From Anaerolineales bacterium (GTDB taxonomy: Bacteria > Chloroflexota > Anaerolineae > Anaerolineales > Villigracilaceae): DNA of 64,000 bases. The position numbers and the translations under genes were made by a program. The stretch spans positions 62,001-126,000 of the forward strand of contig JABARH010000004.1 in the NCBI GenBank assembly GCA_019187665.1, in the 5' to 3' direction. The notes beneath the pieces were generated by a model, which was not told the origin of the DNA, searched no databases, and saw only the letters and a program-made list of their open reading frames with translations. Shown in pieces: positions 1-9,753 of the stretch (position 1 is the first letter of the stretch; every line of letters begins with the position of its first letter).

Positions 1-1125
1 GAAGACATCGTCGGCGGTGATGAGTTTGCCGGTCAGCGGATCGGTGATGTTCAAGTCGGCAAGCGTTACATCTACGCTGGTAATATCGTTAGCCGGATTC
101 GCCGTGAGCGCCTGAGTCGCTTCCTCGCCAAAACGGTCGAGATAATAAAGCAGGTAGAGGAAACTCGCGCCGTAATGCGTGCCGAAATCCGGCGAGTTCG
201 CGTCGGCCCAATCGTTTAATTGCAGATCGGGACTGCTGGCGTAGGACCAGTCTGCGCCGCCGACCTCGTAACCGTTCAGGAACGCGCCGACCTCAGCAAA
301 GCCCTCGCCGAGCCACGATACGTCGTTGCGGTCCGAGTTGAATTGGATCATATGCACAAACTCATGCGCCAGAATGGCGTAGGTATATTCATATCCCAGA
401 TCCTGGCTGCCTTCGATCACAAAGGCCTCGTGTCCGTTGGAATATTCATGCACCTCGGGGTTGAACGAGTCCATCGAGGAAAAATAACCGGCGACAGTGC
501 TGCCAATGTTGCCTGCATAGACCATGTAAATGTGTGGGTCACCGTCCACGCCGGGCGTCCACTCGCTGCCGAAAAATTCGCGGTCGGTCGGATAGATCTT
601 TTCCTCGAATGTGTCCATCAGGCGTTTCAAGTCGCCCATGTCCACATCGAGGCTATCTTCTGCCCAAAAATACGTGTGCGGCGTAACATAACGCAGGGTG
701 GTCTCGATCTCGAAATTCTCGTTGGTGTTGACATTCGTCACCCAGAACTTTTTTTTATCGCCGACCTTGTATTCCGGCGCGGTGGGCAGAACCCGCGGCA
801 GGTTGCACTTGCCTTGCAAACGGCAGGCGATCTCATACGGATCGTTCTCCGGCACGAGTGTGGATTTCAACATCTCAAGCGTCTCTGTGCTGACCGGCTC
901 ATCCGGGCGATTCAGATTCGGTTCCTCCGTCGGGGTGGGCGGGTCGAACGGCTCGAAGGTGGGGAAGTAAGGGATGCTGGTTGCAACTTCCTGATAATAC
1001 TGATATCCAACAACGCCCAGCGTGCCGATAATCAACGCGCAGGCGCAACAGACGGCCACGATCACGGCGATGCCGATCAATGCGGCGTTGTTGTTCTTAT
1101 TCGGACTGGATGGAATTTGTTCCAT
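1..1125 (-). CDS. Membrane-anchored zinc metalloprotease-like protein (C-terminus beyond window)
   Basis: The minus-strand frame is open from an ATG at 1125 to the window edge, giving 375 residues. A short polar N-terminus is followed by one hydrophobic segment at about residues 12-44 and then a proline/threonine-rich linker, so the catalytic part is probably outside the cell. The motif HEFVH at residues 254-258, followed by a GEGFAE stretch, is the zinc-binding pattern of gluzincin peptidases; the third ligand is probably the Glu of that stretch. The precise family (an M30-like protease is possible) cannot be settled without the missing C-terminus. It is read away from clpC's end and is probably a single gene. 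Confidence 0.75.
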   Translation of the reverse strand, partial: MEQIPSSPNKNNNAALIGIAVIVAVCCACALIIGTLGVVGYQYYQEVATSIPYFPTFEPFDPPTPTEEPNLNRPDEPVSTETLEMLKSTLVPENDPYEIACRLQGKCNLPRVLPTAPEYKVGDKKKFWVTNVNTNENFEIETTLRYVTPHTYFWAEDSLDVDMGDLKRLMDTFEEKIYPTDREFFGSEWTPGVDGDPHIYMVYAGNIGSTVAGYFSSMDSFNPEVHEYSNGHEAFVIEGSQDLGYEYTYAILAHEFVHMIQFNSDRNDVSWLGEGFAEVGAFLNGYEVGGADWSYASSPDLQLNDWADANSPDFGTHYGASFLYLLYYLDRFGEEATQALTANPANDITSVDVTLADLNITDPLTGKLITADDVF

Positions 1126-1221
1126 ATTTTGTCTCCGTATGCAAAAGTTGGTCTATGATACCCTATGTGATTGAATAGCGGATTAGGAATTTGGCGAGGC
1201 GCCTTGGCAGGGAGCAAAACC

Positions 1222-1258
1222 AAAAAAAACAGGCCGGGTGGTTTCTCCGGCCTGTTTT
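1222..1258 (-). terminator. Intrinsic terminator of clpC
   Basis: An 8-bp GC-rich stem (CAGGCCGG / CCGGCCTG) with a 9-nt loop is followed on the minus strand by a run of eight T. It begins 2 nt past the clpC stop codon. Confidence 0.9.
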
Positions 1259-1260
1259 AC

Positions 1261-3741
1261 TTACGCGTTGACCGCCTCTTTCTTTTTGCGTTTCGGGTGT
1301 ATGGCTTCGCCCGCTGTGAAGGTGAGCGCGTTCTTCTGTTCATCCACGTCCACCAGCACGGTGGCGCCGTTGGGGAATTCACCGCCCAGCAGTTTCATCG
1401 AAAGCGGACTCTCGACGTGCTTCTGCAGTGCGCGGCGCAGTGGACGCGCTCCAAAGGCCGGATCGTAGCCTTCCTTGGCGAGCCACATGCGCGCCGTCTC
1501 CGAAAGTTGGACTGTGATGTTGTGTTCGCTCAGGCGTTCCTGAATCTCCTTCAACTGCAAGTCCACGATCAGTTCCATCTCTTTCAGCGAGAGCGGCGAG
1601 AACATGATGATCTCATCAATGCGGTTGAGGAACTCGGGGCGGAAATTGGATTTCAGCGCTTTTTCGATCTTCCCTTTCGCCTCGCGATCCTCGTCGGTCT
1701 CGGTCTTGCCAACGAAGCCGAGCGTCCCACCCTTGCGGACGTACTCTGTGCCGAGGTTGGAGGTCATAATGATGACCGTGTTGCGGAAGTCCACCACGTT
1801 GCCCTGACCATCCGTCATGCGTCCATCGTCGAGGATCTGCAACAACGCGTTCCACACTTCGGGATGCGCTTTTTCAATTTCATCGAACAACAGCACGCGA
1901 TACGGGCGGCGGCGGACCGACTCTGTCAGTTGACCGCCCTCCTCGTAGCCGATATATCCGGGCGGCGCGCCGAACAGACGCGAGACGGTGTGCTGTTCGC
2001 GATACTCAGACATGTCAATGCGGACGAGCGCGTCCTCGTCGTCGAACATGAACCAGGCGAGGGCTTTTGCCAGCTCGGTCTTTCCGACGCCGGACGGACC
2101 GATGAAGATGAACGAGCCGATCGGGCGCGAGGGGTCCTTGAGACCGGAGCGCGCGCGGCGGATCGCGTCGGAGATGGCGTGGATGGCCTCCTCCTGCCCG
2201 ATGATCCGTTCGTGCAGGCGCGCTTCCATCTGCAACAGTTTTGCGGATTCCGTTTCCATCATCTGCGTGACCGGGATGCCGGTCCACTGGTGCACCACCG
2301 CCGCGATGTCGTCCACGTCCACGACCTCATCGAGTTTGTGTTCCGATTCCCATTGGTCGCGCTGCTTGTTGAATTCTTCCTCGATGCGCAAACGCTCCGA
2401 CTTCTTCTGGGCGGCCTGCTCGTAATCGCGCGCCACGCCCGACTGTTCCTCTTCGGCGCGCAGGCGTTCGATCTCGTTCTTCATCACCTTCAGATCGGGC
2501 GGAAGCGAATAAAGCGCCACGCGCAATTTGGCGGCAGATTCGTCCATCAGGTCAATGGCTTTATCGGGCAGGCGCCGGTCGGTGACATAACGATCGGCAA
2601 GGCGCGCCGCGGCTTCGAGCGCCTCGTCTGCAAAGCGGACTTTGTGATGCGCCTCGTAGCGGTCGCGCAGACCCTGCAGCATCTTGATCGTGTCTTCGAC
2701 GTTTGGCTCCTCCACGTAAATGGGGGCGAAGCGGCGCTCGAGCGCGGCATCTTTCTCGATGTGTTTGTGATATTCATCCAGCGTGGTCGCGCCAATACAT
2801 TGCAGTTCACCGCGCGCCAGGGCGGGCTTGAGCATGTTGCTGGCATCCATGGCGCCCTGCGCCGCGCCCGCGCCGACCACGGTGTGCAGTTCGTCAATCA
2901 TCATAATGATCTCGCCGCGCGCTTTTTGCACTTCATCCATCACGGCTTTGAGACGCTCCTCGAACTCGCCGCGGAAGCGCGATCCCGCGATCATCGCGCC
3001 CAGGTCCAGCGCGACAACTTTCTTGCCGGAGAGAATCTCCGGCACGTCGTTGGTGGCGATCTTCTGGGCGAGACCCTCCACAATGGCGGTCTTGCCCACG
3101 CCCGCCTCGCCGATCAGCACCGGGTTGTTTTTTGTGCGGCGCGAGAGGATCTGGATCAGGCGCAAAATTTCAGTGTCGCGGCCGATAACCGGGTCCAGCT
3201 TGCCCTCGCGGGCCAGTTGGGTCAGGTCGCGGGAATATTTGTCGAGGGCGCGGTAGCGGGATTCGGCTTGCGGGTCGGTCACACGCTGCCCGCCGCGCAG
3301 ACCCTGAATGGAGTCGAAGACGCGGTCGCGGGTCAGTCCGGCGCCTTCGAGGATGCGGGCGGCGGGAGTGTTGCGTTCCGTTAAAATGGCGAGGAAGATA
3401 TGTTCTGTGGAAATGTACTCGTCCTTCAGGCGGTTGGCTTCTTCGTTGGCGAGGTCAATGATGCGCTTGACGCGCGGCGTGATGAAGATCTGTCCTGCGC
3501 CGCCGCCGAAGATGTTGGCTTTGGGGCTGGCGCGCAGAGTGGCGTCCAGCCGCTCGACCAGCGCCTGGGGGTTGACGTTCAATTTTTCCAAAATTTGGGG
3601 GATGGCTCCGCCGGGTTGTTCGATCAGCGCCAGCAGGATGTGTTCAGTGTCTATCTGGTTGTGACCGTAGCGCTGGATGATCTCCGCCGCGCGTTGGGCG
3701 GCTTCCTGCGCTCGTTCGGTAAATCGGTCAAATCGCATCAT
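1261..3741 (-). CDS. clpC: ATP-dependent Clp protease ATP-binding subunit ClpC
   Basis: AAA+ unfoldase of 826 residues that feeds proteins to ClpP or acts as a disaggregase in the cytoplasm. It has a double Clp_N repeat in the first ~145 residues, a first AAA+ domain with Walker A GEAGVGKT near residue 210, a short UVR-like coiled linker near 425-460, a second AAA+ domain with Walker A GPSGVGKT near 550, and the C-terminal D2-small domain. Length and the short middle region fit ClpC rather than ClpB. Start: tandem ATG codons preceded by a strong AAGGAGG about 8 nt upstream. No ctsR or mcsA/B genes lie next to it, so regulation differs from Bacillus; the promoter shows a TATAAT box (3794-3789) and a 5' leader hairpin. 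Confidence 0.95.
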   Translation of the reverse strand: MMRFDRFTERAQEAAQRAAEIIQRYGHNQIDTEHILLALIEQPGGAIPQILEKLNVNPQALVERLDATLRASPKANIFGGGAGQIFITPRVKRIIDLANEEANRLKDEYISTEHIFLAILTERNTPAARILEGAGLTRDRVFDSIQGLRGGQRVTDPQAESRYRALDKYSRDLTQLAREGKLDPVIGRDTEILRLIQILSRRTKNNPVLIGEAGVGKTAIVEGLAQKIATNDVPEILSGKKVVALDLGAMIAGSRFRGEFEERLKAVMDEVQKARGEIIMMIDELHTVVGAGAAQGAMDASNMLKPALARGELQCIGATTLDEYHKHIEKDAALERRFAPIYVEEPNVEDTIKMLQGLRDRYEAHHKVRFADEALEAAARLADRYVTDRRLPDKAIDLMDESAAKLRVALYSLPPDLKVMKNEIERLRAEEEQSGVARDYEQAAQKKSERLRIEEEFNKQRDQWESEHKLDEVVDVDDIAAVVHQWTGIPVTQMMETESAKLLQMEARLHERIIGQEEAIHAISDAIRRARSGLKDPSRPIGSFIFIGPSGVGKTELAKALAWFMFDDEDALVRIDMSEYREQHTVSRLFGAPPGYIGYEEGGQLTESVRRRPYRVLLFDEIEKAHPEVWNALLQILDDGRMTDGQGNVVDFRNTVIIMTSNLGTEYVRKGGTLGFVGKTETDEDREAKGKIEKALKSNFRPEFLNRIDEIIMFSPLSLKEMELIVDLQLKEIQERLSEHNITVQLSETARMWLAKEGYDPAFGARPLRRALQKHVESPLSMKLLGGEFPNGATVLVDVDEQKNALTFTAGEAIHPKRKKKEAVNA

Positions 3742-3788
3742 GGGTACTGCCTCCTTGCTCGCAAATTGAAATTTGCGGTACAGGCGGC

Positions 3789-3794
3789 ATTATA
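3789..3794 (-). promoter_or_regulatory. -10 box of clpC promoter
   Basis: TATAAT on the minus strand with no good -35 hexamer. Between it and the RBS lies a small perfect hairpin (GCAAATT-GA-AATTTGC) in the predicted 5' untranslated region. No CIRCE sequence is present here. Confidence 0.55.
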
Positions 3795-3846
3795 ACAAAC
3801 CGCCCGTCAGCGCTTTATCCGCGCGGCGTAAGAGGAACGTTAGAGA

Positions 3847-3852
3847 TATAAT
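3847..3852 (+). promoter_or_regulatory. -10 box directly upstream of the GNAT gene (leaderless arrangement)
   Basis: TATAAT ends 7 nt before the ATG at 3860, so transcription would begin at or next to the start codon. No Shine-Dalgarno sequence is visible. Confidence 0.55.
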
Positions 3853-3859
3853 CCCGATC

Positions 3860-4840
3860 ATGACTTCCATCCCGATCCCCGCACGAGTCGAGGCTCACCC
3901 GCACCTGCGCGCGCTCAATGTTTTGCGCGACCTGCCTGCCGTGGCCGACTTGATCGAGTTATGTTTCGCGCATTATTACGATGAGGACGGCGAGGAATAC
4001 ATTCTTCAAATGCGCCGGGCGGGGCGCGACGAATCGTGGATGAGGTGGGCTTCCACAGCCATCGGGAGCGCGTCCATGCCGTTGACCGGCTATGTGTGGA
4101 CGGAGGGGGGCCGCATTGTCGGCAACGTCAGCCTGATCGTCTTTCATCATCGCCGCCGCAAATACAACATGCTCGCCAACGTGGCGGTGCATCCCGAGTT
4201 CCGGCATCGCGGCATCGCGCGCGCCCTTGCCGAACGCGCCATCCTCCACGCCCGCGAACGCAAGGCGGAAGAGATCTGGCTCACCGTGCGCGACGATAAC
4301 CCCGACGCGCTCGATCTCTACGCCGATCTCGGTTTCGTCGAACGCGCGCGCCGCACCACGTGGACTTCCACGCATGACTTCCGCGCGCCTGCCGCCGCGC
4401 CTCGATTTCAAGTCACCCAGCGGCGCGTCCAGCATTGGCCCGCGCAAAAAAAATGGCTGGACGAACTTCATCCCGACGAACTGCGCTGGTATCGCGGCTG
4501 GAATTTCGACTCGCTCGCGCCCGGATTTTGGAACTGGCTCTATCTGATCTTCATGGACGCGAACCTGAAACAGTGGTCCATTTTGAGCGATGGAAAATTA
4601 CAAGCGGTTCTCTCTTGGATCCCAAACGGGTCGCGCCGCGAGCCGCTCTGGCTCGCCCTCGGAGAGGATTCGGATCCCGAAGCGGTCACCCGCCTGCTCG
4701 TCCAGGCGAGACGCGAATTGGGCGCGCGGAAATTCATCCTCGAGCATCCATCCGGCCGCGCGGACGAATCCATCCGCGCCGCAGGCTTTCGCGCCGAACG
4801 GACGTTGGTTTGGATGAGCGCTCCGGGCGCAACGAAATGA
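3860..4840 (+). CDS. GNAT family N-acetyltransferase
   Basis: Protein of 326 residues with a GNAT fold in its first half. The acetyl-CoA binding loop is seen as the V-H-P-E-F-R-H-R-G-I-A-R-A-L-A segment near residues 110-125, followed by the typical YADLGF helix near 155. The second half could be a degenerate second GNAT domain, as in tandem GNAT proteins. Substrate unknown. The open frame extends upstream to 3773, but the ATG at 3860 is preferred because a TATAAT box sits 7 nt before it and the extra residues would overlap the divergent clpC promoter. Confidence 0.8.
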   Translation: MTSIPIPARVEAHPHLRALNVLRDLPAVADLIELCFAHYYDEDGEEYILQMRRAGRDESWMRWASTAIGSASMPLTGYVWTEGGRIVGNVSLIVFHHRRRKYNMLANVAVHPEFRHRGIARALAERAILHARERKAEEIWLTVRDDNPDALDLYADLGFVERARRTTWTSTHDFRAPAAAPRFQVTQRRVQHWPAQKKWLDELHPDELRWYRGWNFDSLAPGFWNWLYLIFMDANLKQWSILSDGKLQAVLSWIPNGSRREPLWLALGEDSDPEAVTRLLVQARRELGARKFILEHPSGRADESIRAAGFRAERTLVWMSAPGATK

Positions 4841-4877
4841 TTCGCCCTGCGTAGATGGATGTGACAAAGGAGCAACG

Positions 4878-5255
4878 ATGAATAAATTTATTTTGCGCTG
4901 GTTGATCAACAGTCTTGCGGTTTGGGCCGCGGTGAGTTTTGTGCCGGGCATCCATTGGGAAAATGATTGGGTCTCGGTGCTTGCGCTCGGCCTGATCCTG
5001 ACGTTCGTGAACGGCATCGTGCGCCCGCTGGCGAAACTGGTGGGCTGCCTGCCGATCATCCTCACGCTGGGACTCTTCACCCTCGTCATCAATGCCTTCC
5101 TGTTCTGGTTGACCGGCTGGATCGGCACTGCCTTTGGCGTGGGCTTCACCGTGGACGGTTTCTGGCCCGCGTTCCTCGGCGGACTCGTGGTGAGCGTTGT
5201 TGGAATCATCATGGGCATCTTCCTGCGGGATGAGTTGAGGGGGAAGAGGAAATAG
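4878..5255 (+). CDS. Phage holin family 4-like (YvlD type) membrane protein
   Basis: Small integral membrane protein of 125 residues with four hydrophobic segments (about 5-22, 32-50, 58-82, 95-118). The sequence pattern with the N-G-I-V-R-P motif after the second helix is that of the Phage_holin_4_2/YvlD family, which in chromosomes is not tied to a phage. Function unknown. A good ribosome binding site (AAAGGAG) lies 7 nt before the ATG. It follows the GNAT gene by 37 nt and may share its transcript; a plus-strand terminator follows. Confidence 0.8.
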   Translation: MNKFILRWLINSLAVWAAVSFVPGIHWENDWVSVLALGLILTFVNGIVRPLAKLVGCLPIILTLGLFTLVINAFLFWLTGWIGTAFGVGFTVDGFWPAFLGGLVVSVVGIIMGIFLRDELRGKRK

Positions 5256-5261
5256 GGAGTT

Positions 5262-5324
5262 AGTGATCAGTCAACAGTGATCAGTGATCAGTGATCAGTG
5301 ATCAGTGAATAGTTATCAGTGAAA
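5262..5324. repeat. Heptamer array, AGTNATC type (9 units)
   Basis: Nine consecutive 7-bp units, mostly AGTGATC with variants AGTCAAC, AGTGAAT and AGTTATC, between a stop codon and a terminator. The same unit family recurs at 21291-21346 and, inverted, at 43165-43185. Confidence 0.9.
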
Positions 5325-5328
5325 GAGT

Positions 5329-5362
5329 GAGCCCGTCTCGTGGAGAGGCGGGCTCTTTGTTT
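5329..5362 (+). terminator. Intrinsic terminator after the holin-like gene
   Basis: Stem GAGCCCG / CGGGCTC followed by TTTGTTTT on the plus strand. The opposite strand has no T-run, so it serves the plus-strand transcript. Confidence 0.8.
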
Positions 5363-5379
5363 TATTGATTTCATTTTCA

Positions 5380-7137
5380 TCATCGTCCATACACCGGCGC
5401 GGACACGGACATGATCTGCGCGAGCAATCCCACATTGACGAATATCATCAGCACGAGGAAGCCGATCAGCGCGAGTTGAATCCATTTGCGATTCGCGAGT
5501 GGGGCAAAGGTGAAAGCCATGAAGAGCACCAGCGCATAGACCCAGTCCGGTGAGTAGAGCATGGGGTCATCGCCATAGACGAGGTGCAGGGCAAAGTTGA
5601 ATCCGACGCAGGCGAGCAAGCCAAGCGTGAAGAGGGGACGGGGGCTTTCCTTGAGCCATCTCCACGCAAAGAAACCAAGAGCCGCCGCGAGAATCAAGAG
5701 CCACAATTTGGCGGTCACGTCCGCGAGACCGGAATAGCCCGCCACGTGAAATTCGCCGACCGTGATCTCGAAGGTGCGAAAGTTGGGCGCGGTCATGCCG
5801 AGTTCTTCGGTCAGGATGTACGGCGTCGGCGCGACGATGGCATACATCACGATGGAGCGTGTAGTCAAGATGGTGCGTCCGCGCAGTTTCCACGAGGATT
5901 CAATTCCGGAGTTGTAATTTTTTTCGCCGAGCAGTTGCTCGGGAGTCAGCGGGTCCGCGGCAGGATAGACCGTCACTTGCAGGAGGTTGAGCAGGAAGAC
6001 GCTTGCAACCACAAGAATCCCATAGATGACGATTCGTTTGATCTGTCGCGGCGATTGGAAGAAGTAAAGAATCCCGGTCTGCACGATGTTGGTCACGGTG
6101 ATGCCGAAGACGAGGATGCCTGCCAAGACAGTTCTTGCTTGCTCGGCGCGGGACTTTGTCTCCGCCGAGGTTTGACCGAAGGTCTCATCAACTACTTGCA
6201 TCTGAAGTACTTCTATAAAAAGAAGCAATGCGAATGCAGAATAAATGTACGTCTCGAGCATCGAACCAAGCAGAAGATGTGATGCGGTTGCGCCGAGCAG
6301 GGTTGCGAAAACGGTCGCGTACGATTTATTACCCGAAATGCGCAGAACGATTCGCCATGTGAGGAATACACAAGCGGCGGCAGTCAATGCGTGGACGAGA
6401 AAGGTTGCTTGCATTCGGTCGCCGTTCAGCAAGAGGGAGGCGAGTCCCACCAGCGGACGCAGGAAAAGCATCACGGCCGGGTGAACGGCACGGATCGCGT
6501 CCGTGATGTCGGCGGGAGAGTCGGCGGTCAATCGCGCCAGCCAGGCGGAGATGTCGAGGTCGTAGTATTGATCCAGGGTGCGATGGCCGGGGAAGTTGAT
6601 CGTCTCTGCGAGGGCGAGGTAGGTGAGGAGGAACAGGCCCGCGAGGATGAATCCGATCTGATGGTCGGCGATGAAGCGGACGATGCGATGCGCGCGGAGT
6701 CGTTCCGTCACGCCGCGGCGCGTCCACGCGGACCAGAGTCCGGCCGCGAGCAAGTCTGAAACGACTGCGAGTCCAGCGAAAGCCGGCAGGGAGGTGTCCT
6801 CCATGAACAGCGCGCTATGAATGAAAAGTGTTGGAAAGGAAGAACACAGCCACAGCGCCGCGACGGTGAGTCCGAGGGCGGGAGTCAAAACAAAAAAATT
6901 GAGCCAATCAATTTTTTCGCTTGTTGCATTATTGATGATTAGTATTACGAACATGAACAGCCCAGGTATCGTCAGGCTGAAAAAGATGAAATTGGAAGAG
7001 ACGTTGGAAAGAAAACTAACTACGAAGTATGCAGCAATGCTGGCTAGAAGCCAGGCGATGACGAAACGAAAAATGTTGCGGTTGAGGGAGGTTGTATTCA
7101 CGGATCTAGATTTTTTAAATCCGCTAATCTTCGCCAA
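5380..7137 (-). CDS. Large polytopic membrane protein, function unknown
   Basis: Protein of 585 residues with about twelve hydrophobic helices spread over its whole length and short loops. One loop near residues 185-215 has the acidic pattern D-Q-Y-Y-D-L-D, reminiscent of the first extracytoplasmic loop of GT-C glycosyltransferases (dolichyl/undecaprenyl-phosphate mannose users), but the usual surrounding pattern is not clear. I do not recognise a specific family. It stands alone, converging on the terminator at 5329-5362; its upstream region holds three near-repeats of a 10-bp AT-rich motif. Confidence 0.7.
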   Translation of the reverse strand: MAKISGFKKSRSVNTTSLNRNIFRFVIAWLLASIAAYFVVSFLSNVSSNFIFFSLTIPGLFMFVILIINNATSEKIDWLNFFVLTPALGLTVAALWLCSSFPTLFIHSALFMEDTSLPAFAGLAVVSDLLAAGLWSAWTRRGVTERLRAHRIVRFIADHQIGFILAGLFLLTYLALAETINFPGHRTLDQYYDLDISAWLARLTADSPADITDAIRAVHPAVMLFLRPLVGLASLLLNGDRMQATFLVHALTAAACVFLTWRIVLRISGNKSYATVFATLLGATASHLLLGSMLETYIYSAFALLLFIEVLQMQVVDETFGQTSAETKSRAEQARTVLAGILVFGITVTNIVQTGILYFFQSPRQIKRIVIYGILVVASVFLLNLLQVTVYPAADPLTPEQLLGEKNYNSGIESSWKLRGRTILTTRSIVMYAIVAPTPYILTEELGMTAPNFRTFEITVGEFHVAGYSGLADVTAKLWLLILAAALGFFAWRWLKESPRPLFTLGLLACVGFNFALHLVYGDDPMLYSPDWVYALVLFMAFTFAPLANRKWIQLALIGFLVLMIFVNVGLLAQIMSVSAPVYGR

Positions 7138-7155
7138 TTCACGAGAATAAAAAAT

Positions 7156-7188
7156 TCGCGGAAATTCGCGTGAATTCGCGGATAAATT
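7156..7188. repeat. Short decamer repeat with ATTCGCG core
   Basis: Three tandem 10-bp units each beginning ATTCGCG, in the 49-bp gap between the membrane protein gene and the peptidase gene. Confidence 0.5.
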
Positions 7189-8179
7189 ATTTTACTGTGT
7201 CTGCCAACCCGGGCAGACCGCCCGCCGATGCCGCCATGTGCGCCGCGCGCAGAATGGCTTGCGCGACCATCTCTGCCGCGTACGCGCCGACGGTGGAAAC
7301 GTCTGCGCCGCGTTTGCCGGTGGAGAGCGCGAAGATCGTGTCGCCGTCCATCATGCTGTGCGCCGGGCGGACCGTGCGCGCGATGCCGTTGTGCGCCATC
7401 TGCGCCACTTTGTTGGCTTGCGCCTTGTCGAGTTTCGCGTTCGTCGCCACTGCGCCGATGACCGTATTGGCGTGACCGGCAAACTTCATCACTGTGCGCC
7501 CGTAAAAAGATGTCATTGTTTTTATTGTGTCGGCAAAATAATTCGAGTCGCCGGGTTTTGTTTTCCTGGATTTGCGCGCGCCCGCAACGATCTGTCCGTT
7601 GTTTGGATCAACCACATCGCCGAACGGATTGACCGCGATCAACGCGCCGACGATCACGCCGCCGCCGATCTCCACGCTGGCGGATCCGATGCCGGACTTC
7701 ATGGCGTTGCCGGGTCCGCGAATTTTTCCAACGCTCGCGCCTGTTCCCGCGCCGGCATTTCCCTCGCGCGGCGGATTCGTTGTCGCGGACGACGCGGCGC
7801 GATAGCCCATCTCCGCATCCGGGCGGATGTCTGCGCGGCCCAGACCGAGGTCGAAGAGTATCGCCGAGGGGACGATCGGCACCTTTGCCGCGCCCGCGTT
7901 GAATCCGATTTTATTTTCTTCGAGGAAGCGCATCACGCCGCTGGCCGCATCGAGTCCGAACGCCGAGCCGCCCGCCAGCACAACCGCGTGAACTTTCTGC
8001 ACAAGGTTGAGCGGACTGAGCAGGTCCGTCTCGCGTGTGCCGGGCGCGCCGCCGCGCACATCCACGCCGCCGACCGCGCCTTTGCGGCACAAGATCACCG
8101 TGCAACCGGTCAGCGCCTCTTCGTTTTGCGCCTGTCCCACTTCGACGCCGGGCACATCCGTGATGGAATTGTGTTTCAT
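7187..8179 (-). CDS. P1 family peptidase (DmpA/L-aminopeptidase D-esterase type)
   Basis: Protein of 330 residues of the N-terminal-nucleophile family typified by DmpA and BapA, which self-cleave to expose a catalytic Ser or Thr. Recognisable are the starting I-T-D-V-P-G-V-E-V-G segment, the G-G-S-A-F-G-L-D-A-A-S-G helix near residue 75, and the D-G-D-T-I-F-A-L-S-T-G segment near 285 adjoining the cleavage region. Start chosen at 8179, with AAAGG just upstream; the longer frame to 8227 would overlap the preceding gene. Probably cytoplasmic. It forms a likely operon with the small acidic protein and the transporter upstream of it. Confidence 0.85.
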   Translation of the reverse strand: MKHNSITDVPGVEVGQAQNEEALTGCTVILCRKGAVGGVDVRGGAPGTRETDLLSPLNLVQKVHAVVLAGGSAFGLDAASGVMRFLEENKIGFNAGAAKVPIVPSAILFDLGLGRADIRPDAEMGYRAASSATTNPPREGNAGAGTGASVGKIRGPGNAMKSGIGSASVEIGGGVIVGALIAVNPFGDVVDPNNGQIVAGARKSRKTKPGDSNYFADTIKTMTSFYGRTVMKFAGHANTVIGAVATNAKLDKAQANKVAQMAHNGIARTVRPAHSMMDGDTIFALSTGKRGADVSTVGAYAAEMVAQAILRAAHMAASAGGLPGLADTVK

Positions 8180-8184
8180 CCTTT

Positions 8185-8481
8185 TTACTTTCCGAGTCCC
8201 TTCACCAGGCTTTTGAACTCGGTCCAATCTTCCTCGTCCATCCAGACATCCACATTATCGAATTCGAGCATGAACAGCCCGTCCTCGTCCGGCTGGATCG
8301 AGTCGAGGTCGCGCACCACGCCGAGAAACTCCTGCCACTCTTCGTGGAAGAAGTTGATCGTGGCGCGTCCGAGTTGCAGGTAATAGGTGGTTTCTTCGTC
8401 CGGTTCGTCCGCGCGCCAGGCTTCGAAATTTTCGGTGCTGGCGAGAGTCTTTGTGACGGGTTCGTGATGATTGTTTGACAT
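8185..8481 (-). CDS. Small acidic conserved hypothetical protein
   Basis: 98 residues, strongly acidic and rich in Trp, Glu and Asp (for example the D-E-E-T-T-Y-Y-L-Q-L-G segment). No membrane segment or signal peptide. The composition resembles small bacterial proteins of unknown function that are probably cytoplasmic. The ATG at 8481 has GGAG 8 nt upstream; the longer open frame to 8607 lies inside the upstream transporter gene and is not used. It ends 5 nt before the peptidase start and begins 20 nt after the transporter stop, so all three genes are probably cotranscribed. Confidence 0.65.
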   Translation of the reverse strand: MSNNHHEPVTKTLASTENFEAWRADEPDEETTYYLQLGRATINFFHEEWQEFLGVVRDLDSIQPDEDGLFMLEFDNVDVWMDEEDWTEFKSLVKGLGK

Positions 8482-8501
8482 GGGATTCTCCTTGGATGGA
8501 T

Positions 8502-9716
8502 TTATTTTCGATTCGACTTTTTGATTGACAGGGACGCCCACCACGCCCTCACCCGCTTCCACAGCGACGGGGAGGCGGGCGCGGCTTTCGCGGGCGGGTC
8601 GGGCCACGGATCAAGATCGAACATCTTGCGGAACGTGTACTGACCGAACAATTGCAAAGTCGCCAGCATCGGCGCGGCGATGACCACGCCCAGCACGCCC
8701 AGCAAGCTGGCGGAGATGAGCGCCGCCACCAGCACCGCCGCCGGGTGAACCTTCAACGCGTCTGCCATGATGCGCGGCGAGACGATGTTATCGAAAACCT
8801 GGTCAATCAGCAATGCGATGACGAAAACGACCAGCGTGTAATACAGCGGCTGTTCGCCAAAGAACGGTTTGTACGCCTGGAAAAATGTCACCAATGCCAG
8901 CGCCGCCCAGTTGATGGCTGGACCGACATACGGCACGAAGCGCGCGAACCCGGCCCCGATCGCCAGCGCGATCGCGTAACGCACGCCCAGCACGCTCAAG
9001 ACCACAAAATAGATCGCCACCGTCGCCACGAAGATGATGATCTGCCCGCGCAAAAATGCGTTCCAGATGCGCGCCAATTCCCCGCCGAGCCGCCGCAAAT
9101 CTTCGGCGTAGCCTGGCACATCCACTTTGAACATATCTTCGCGCAAACCGCCGCTCTCCGCGGTGACGAAGAACGAGATCAGCAGGACGAACAACGTCCA
9201 GCCGAGAAAACTCGCCGCGCCGCCCGCCAGCGAACTAAGCAGCGAGCCGATCTGGCTGAGGAAATTTTGCCCCAGGGCGAGCAGTTGATCGGTGACGGAA
9301 CTCAGGTCAATACTGCTCAAGTCCACGCCAAAGTGCGAAACCCGCGCCGCAAGGTCTTCGATGATCGCAGGCAGGTTGTCGAGGTTGGCTTGCACAAATG
9401 TGACCAGTCCCTGGATCTGCGTCACCAGCCCCACGCCGCCGAGCGTCAGCAGGCTGAGCAGGAGGATCAGGATGATCAAAAAAACGATGCCCACCGAAGC
9501 GCGCCACGAAAGACGCAAACGTTTGTTTAAGAATCCCGCCAGCGGATGAAGCAGGTATGAAAAAATGAACGCCATCAACAACGGACCGATGATGGTGTGG
9601 AACTGGATCATCGTCGCCGCCACAATGGCGACCAGCGTGAACGCGACCACCATTTTGGTGGTTGACCCCCAGCGCGGGGAGGAGGGCTGAGCGGGAGCAG
9701 GAGTTTCGATGGTCAT
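8502..9716 (-). CDS. AI-2E family transporter (TqsA/PerM type)
   Basis: Polytopic membrane protein of 404 residues. It has the family pattern: paired N-terminal helices (about 25-90), a long extracytoplasmic helical region of about 100 residues rich in Leu, Asn and Asp, then five C-terminal helices with the P-Y-V-G-P motif near residue 262. Family members have been linked to autoinducer export, sodium/proton exchange or undefined transport; the substrate here cannot be told. First gene of a likely three-gene minus-strand operon with the acidic protein and the P1 peptidase. Confidence 0.85.
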   Translation of the reverse strand: MTIETPAPAQPSSPRWGSTTKMVVAFTLVAIVAATMIQFHTIIGPLLMAFIFSYLLHPLAGFLNKRLRLSWRASVGIVFLIILILLLSLLTLGGVGLVTQIQGLVTFVQANLDNLPAIIEDLAARVSHFGVDLSSIDLSSVTDQLLALGQNFLSQIGSLLSSLAGGAASFLGWTLFVLLISFFVTAESGGLREDMFKVDVPGYAEDLRRLGGELARIWNAFLRGQIIIFVATVAIYFVVLSVLGVRYAIALAIGAGFARFVPYVGPAINWAALALVTFFQAYKPFFGEQPLYYTLVVFVIALLIDQVFDNIVSPRIMADALKVHPAAVLVAALISASLLGVLGVVIAAPMLATLQLFGQYTFRKMFDLDPWPDPPAKAAPASPSLWKRVRAWWASLSIKKSNRK

Positions 9717-9753
9717 GGTTTGTCCGTTTTTGTGATTGTAATTTGTCTCAACG

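Noticed and set aside
1171..3384. 737-codon plus-strand frame
   Set aside because: Entirely antisense to clpC, a product of high GC in the third position. No domain, no RBS.
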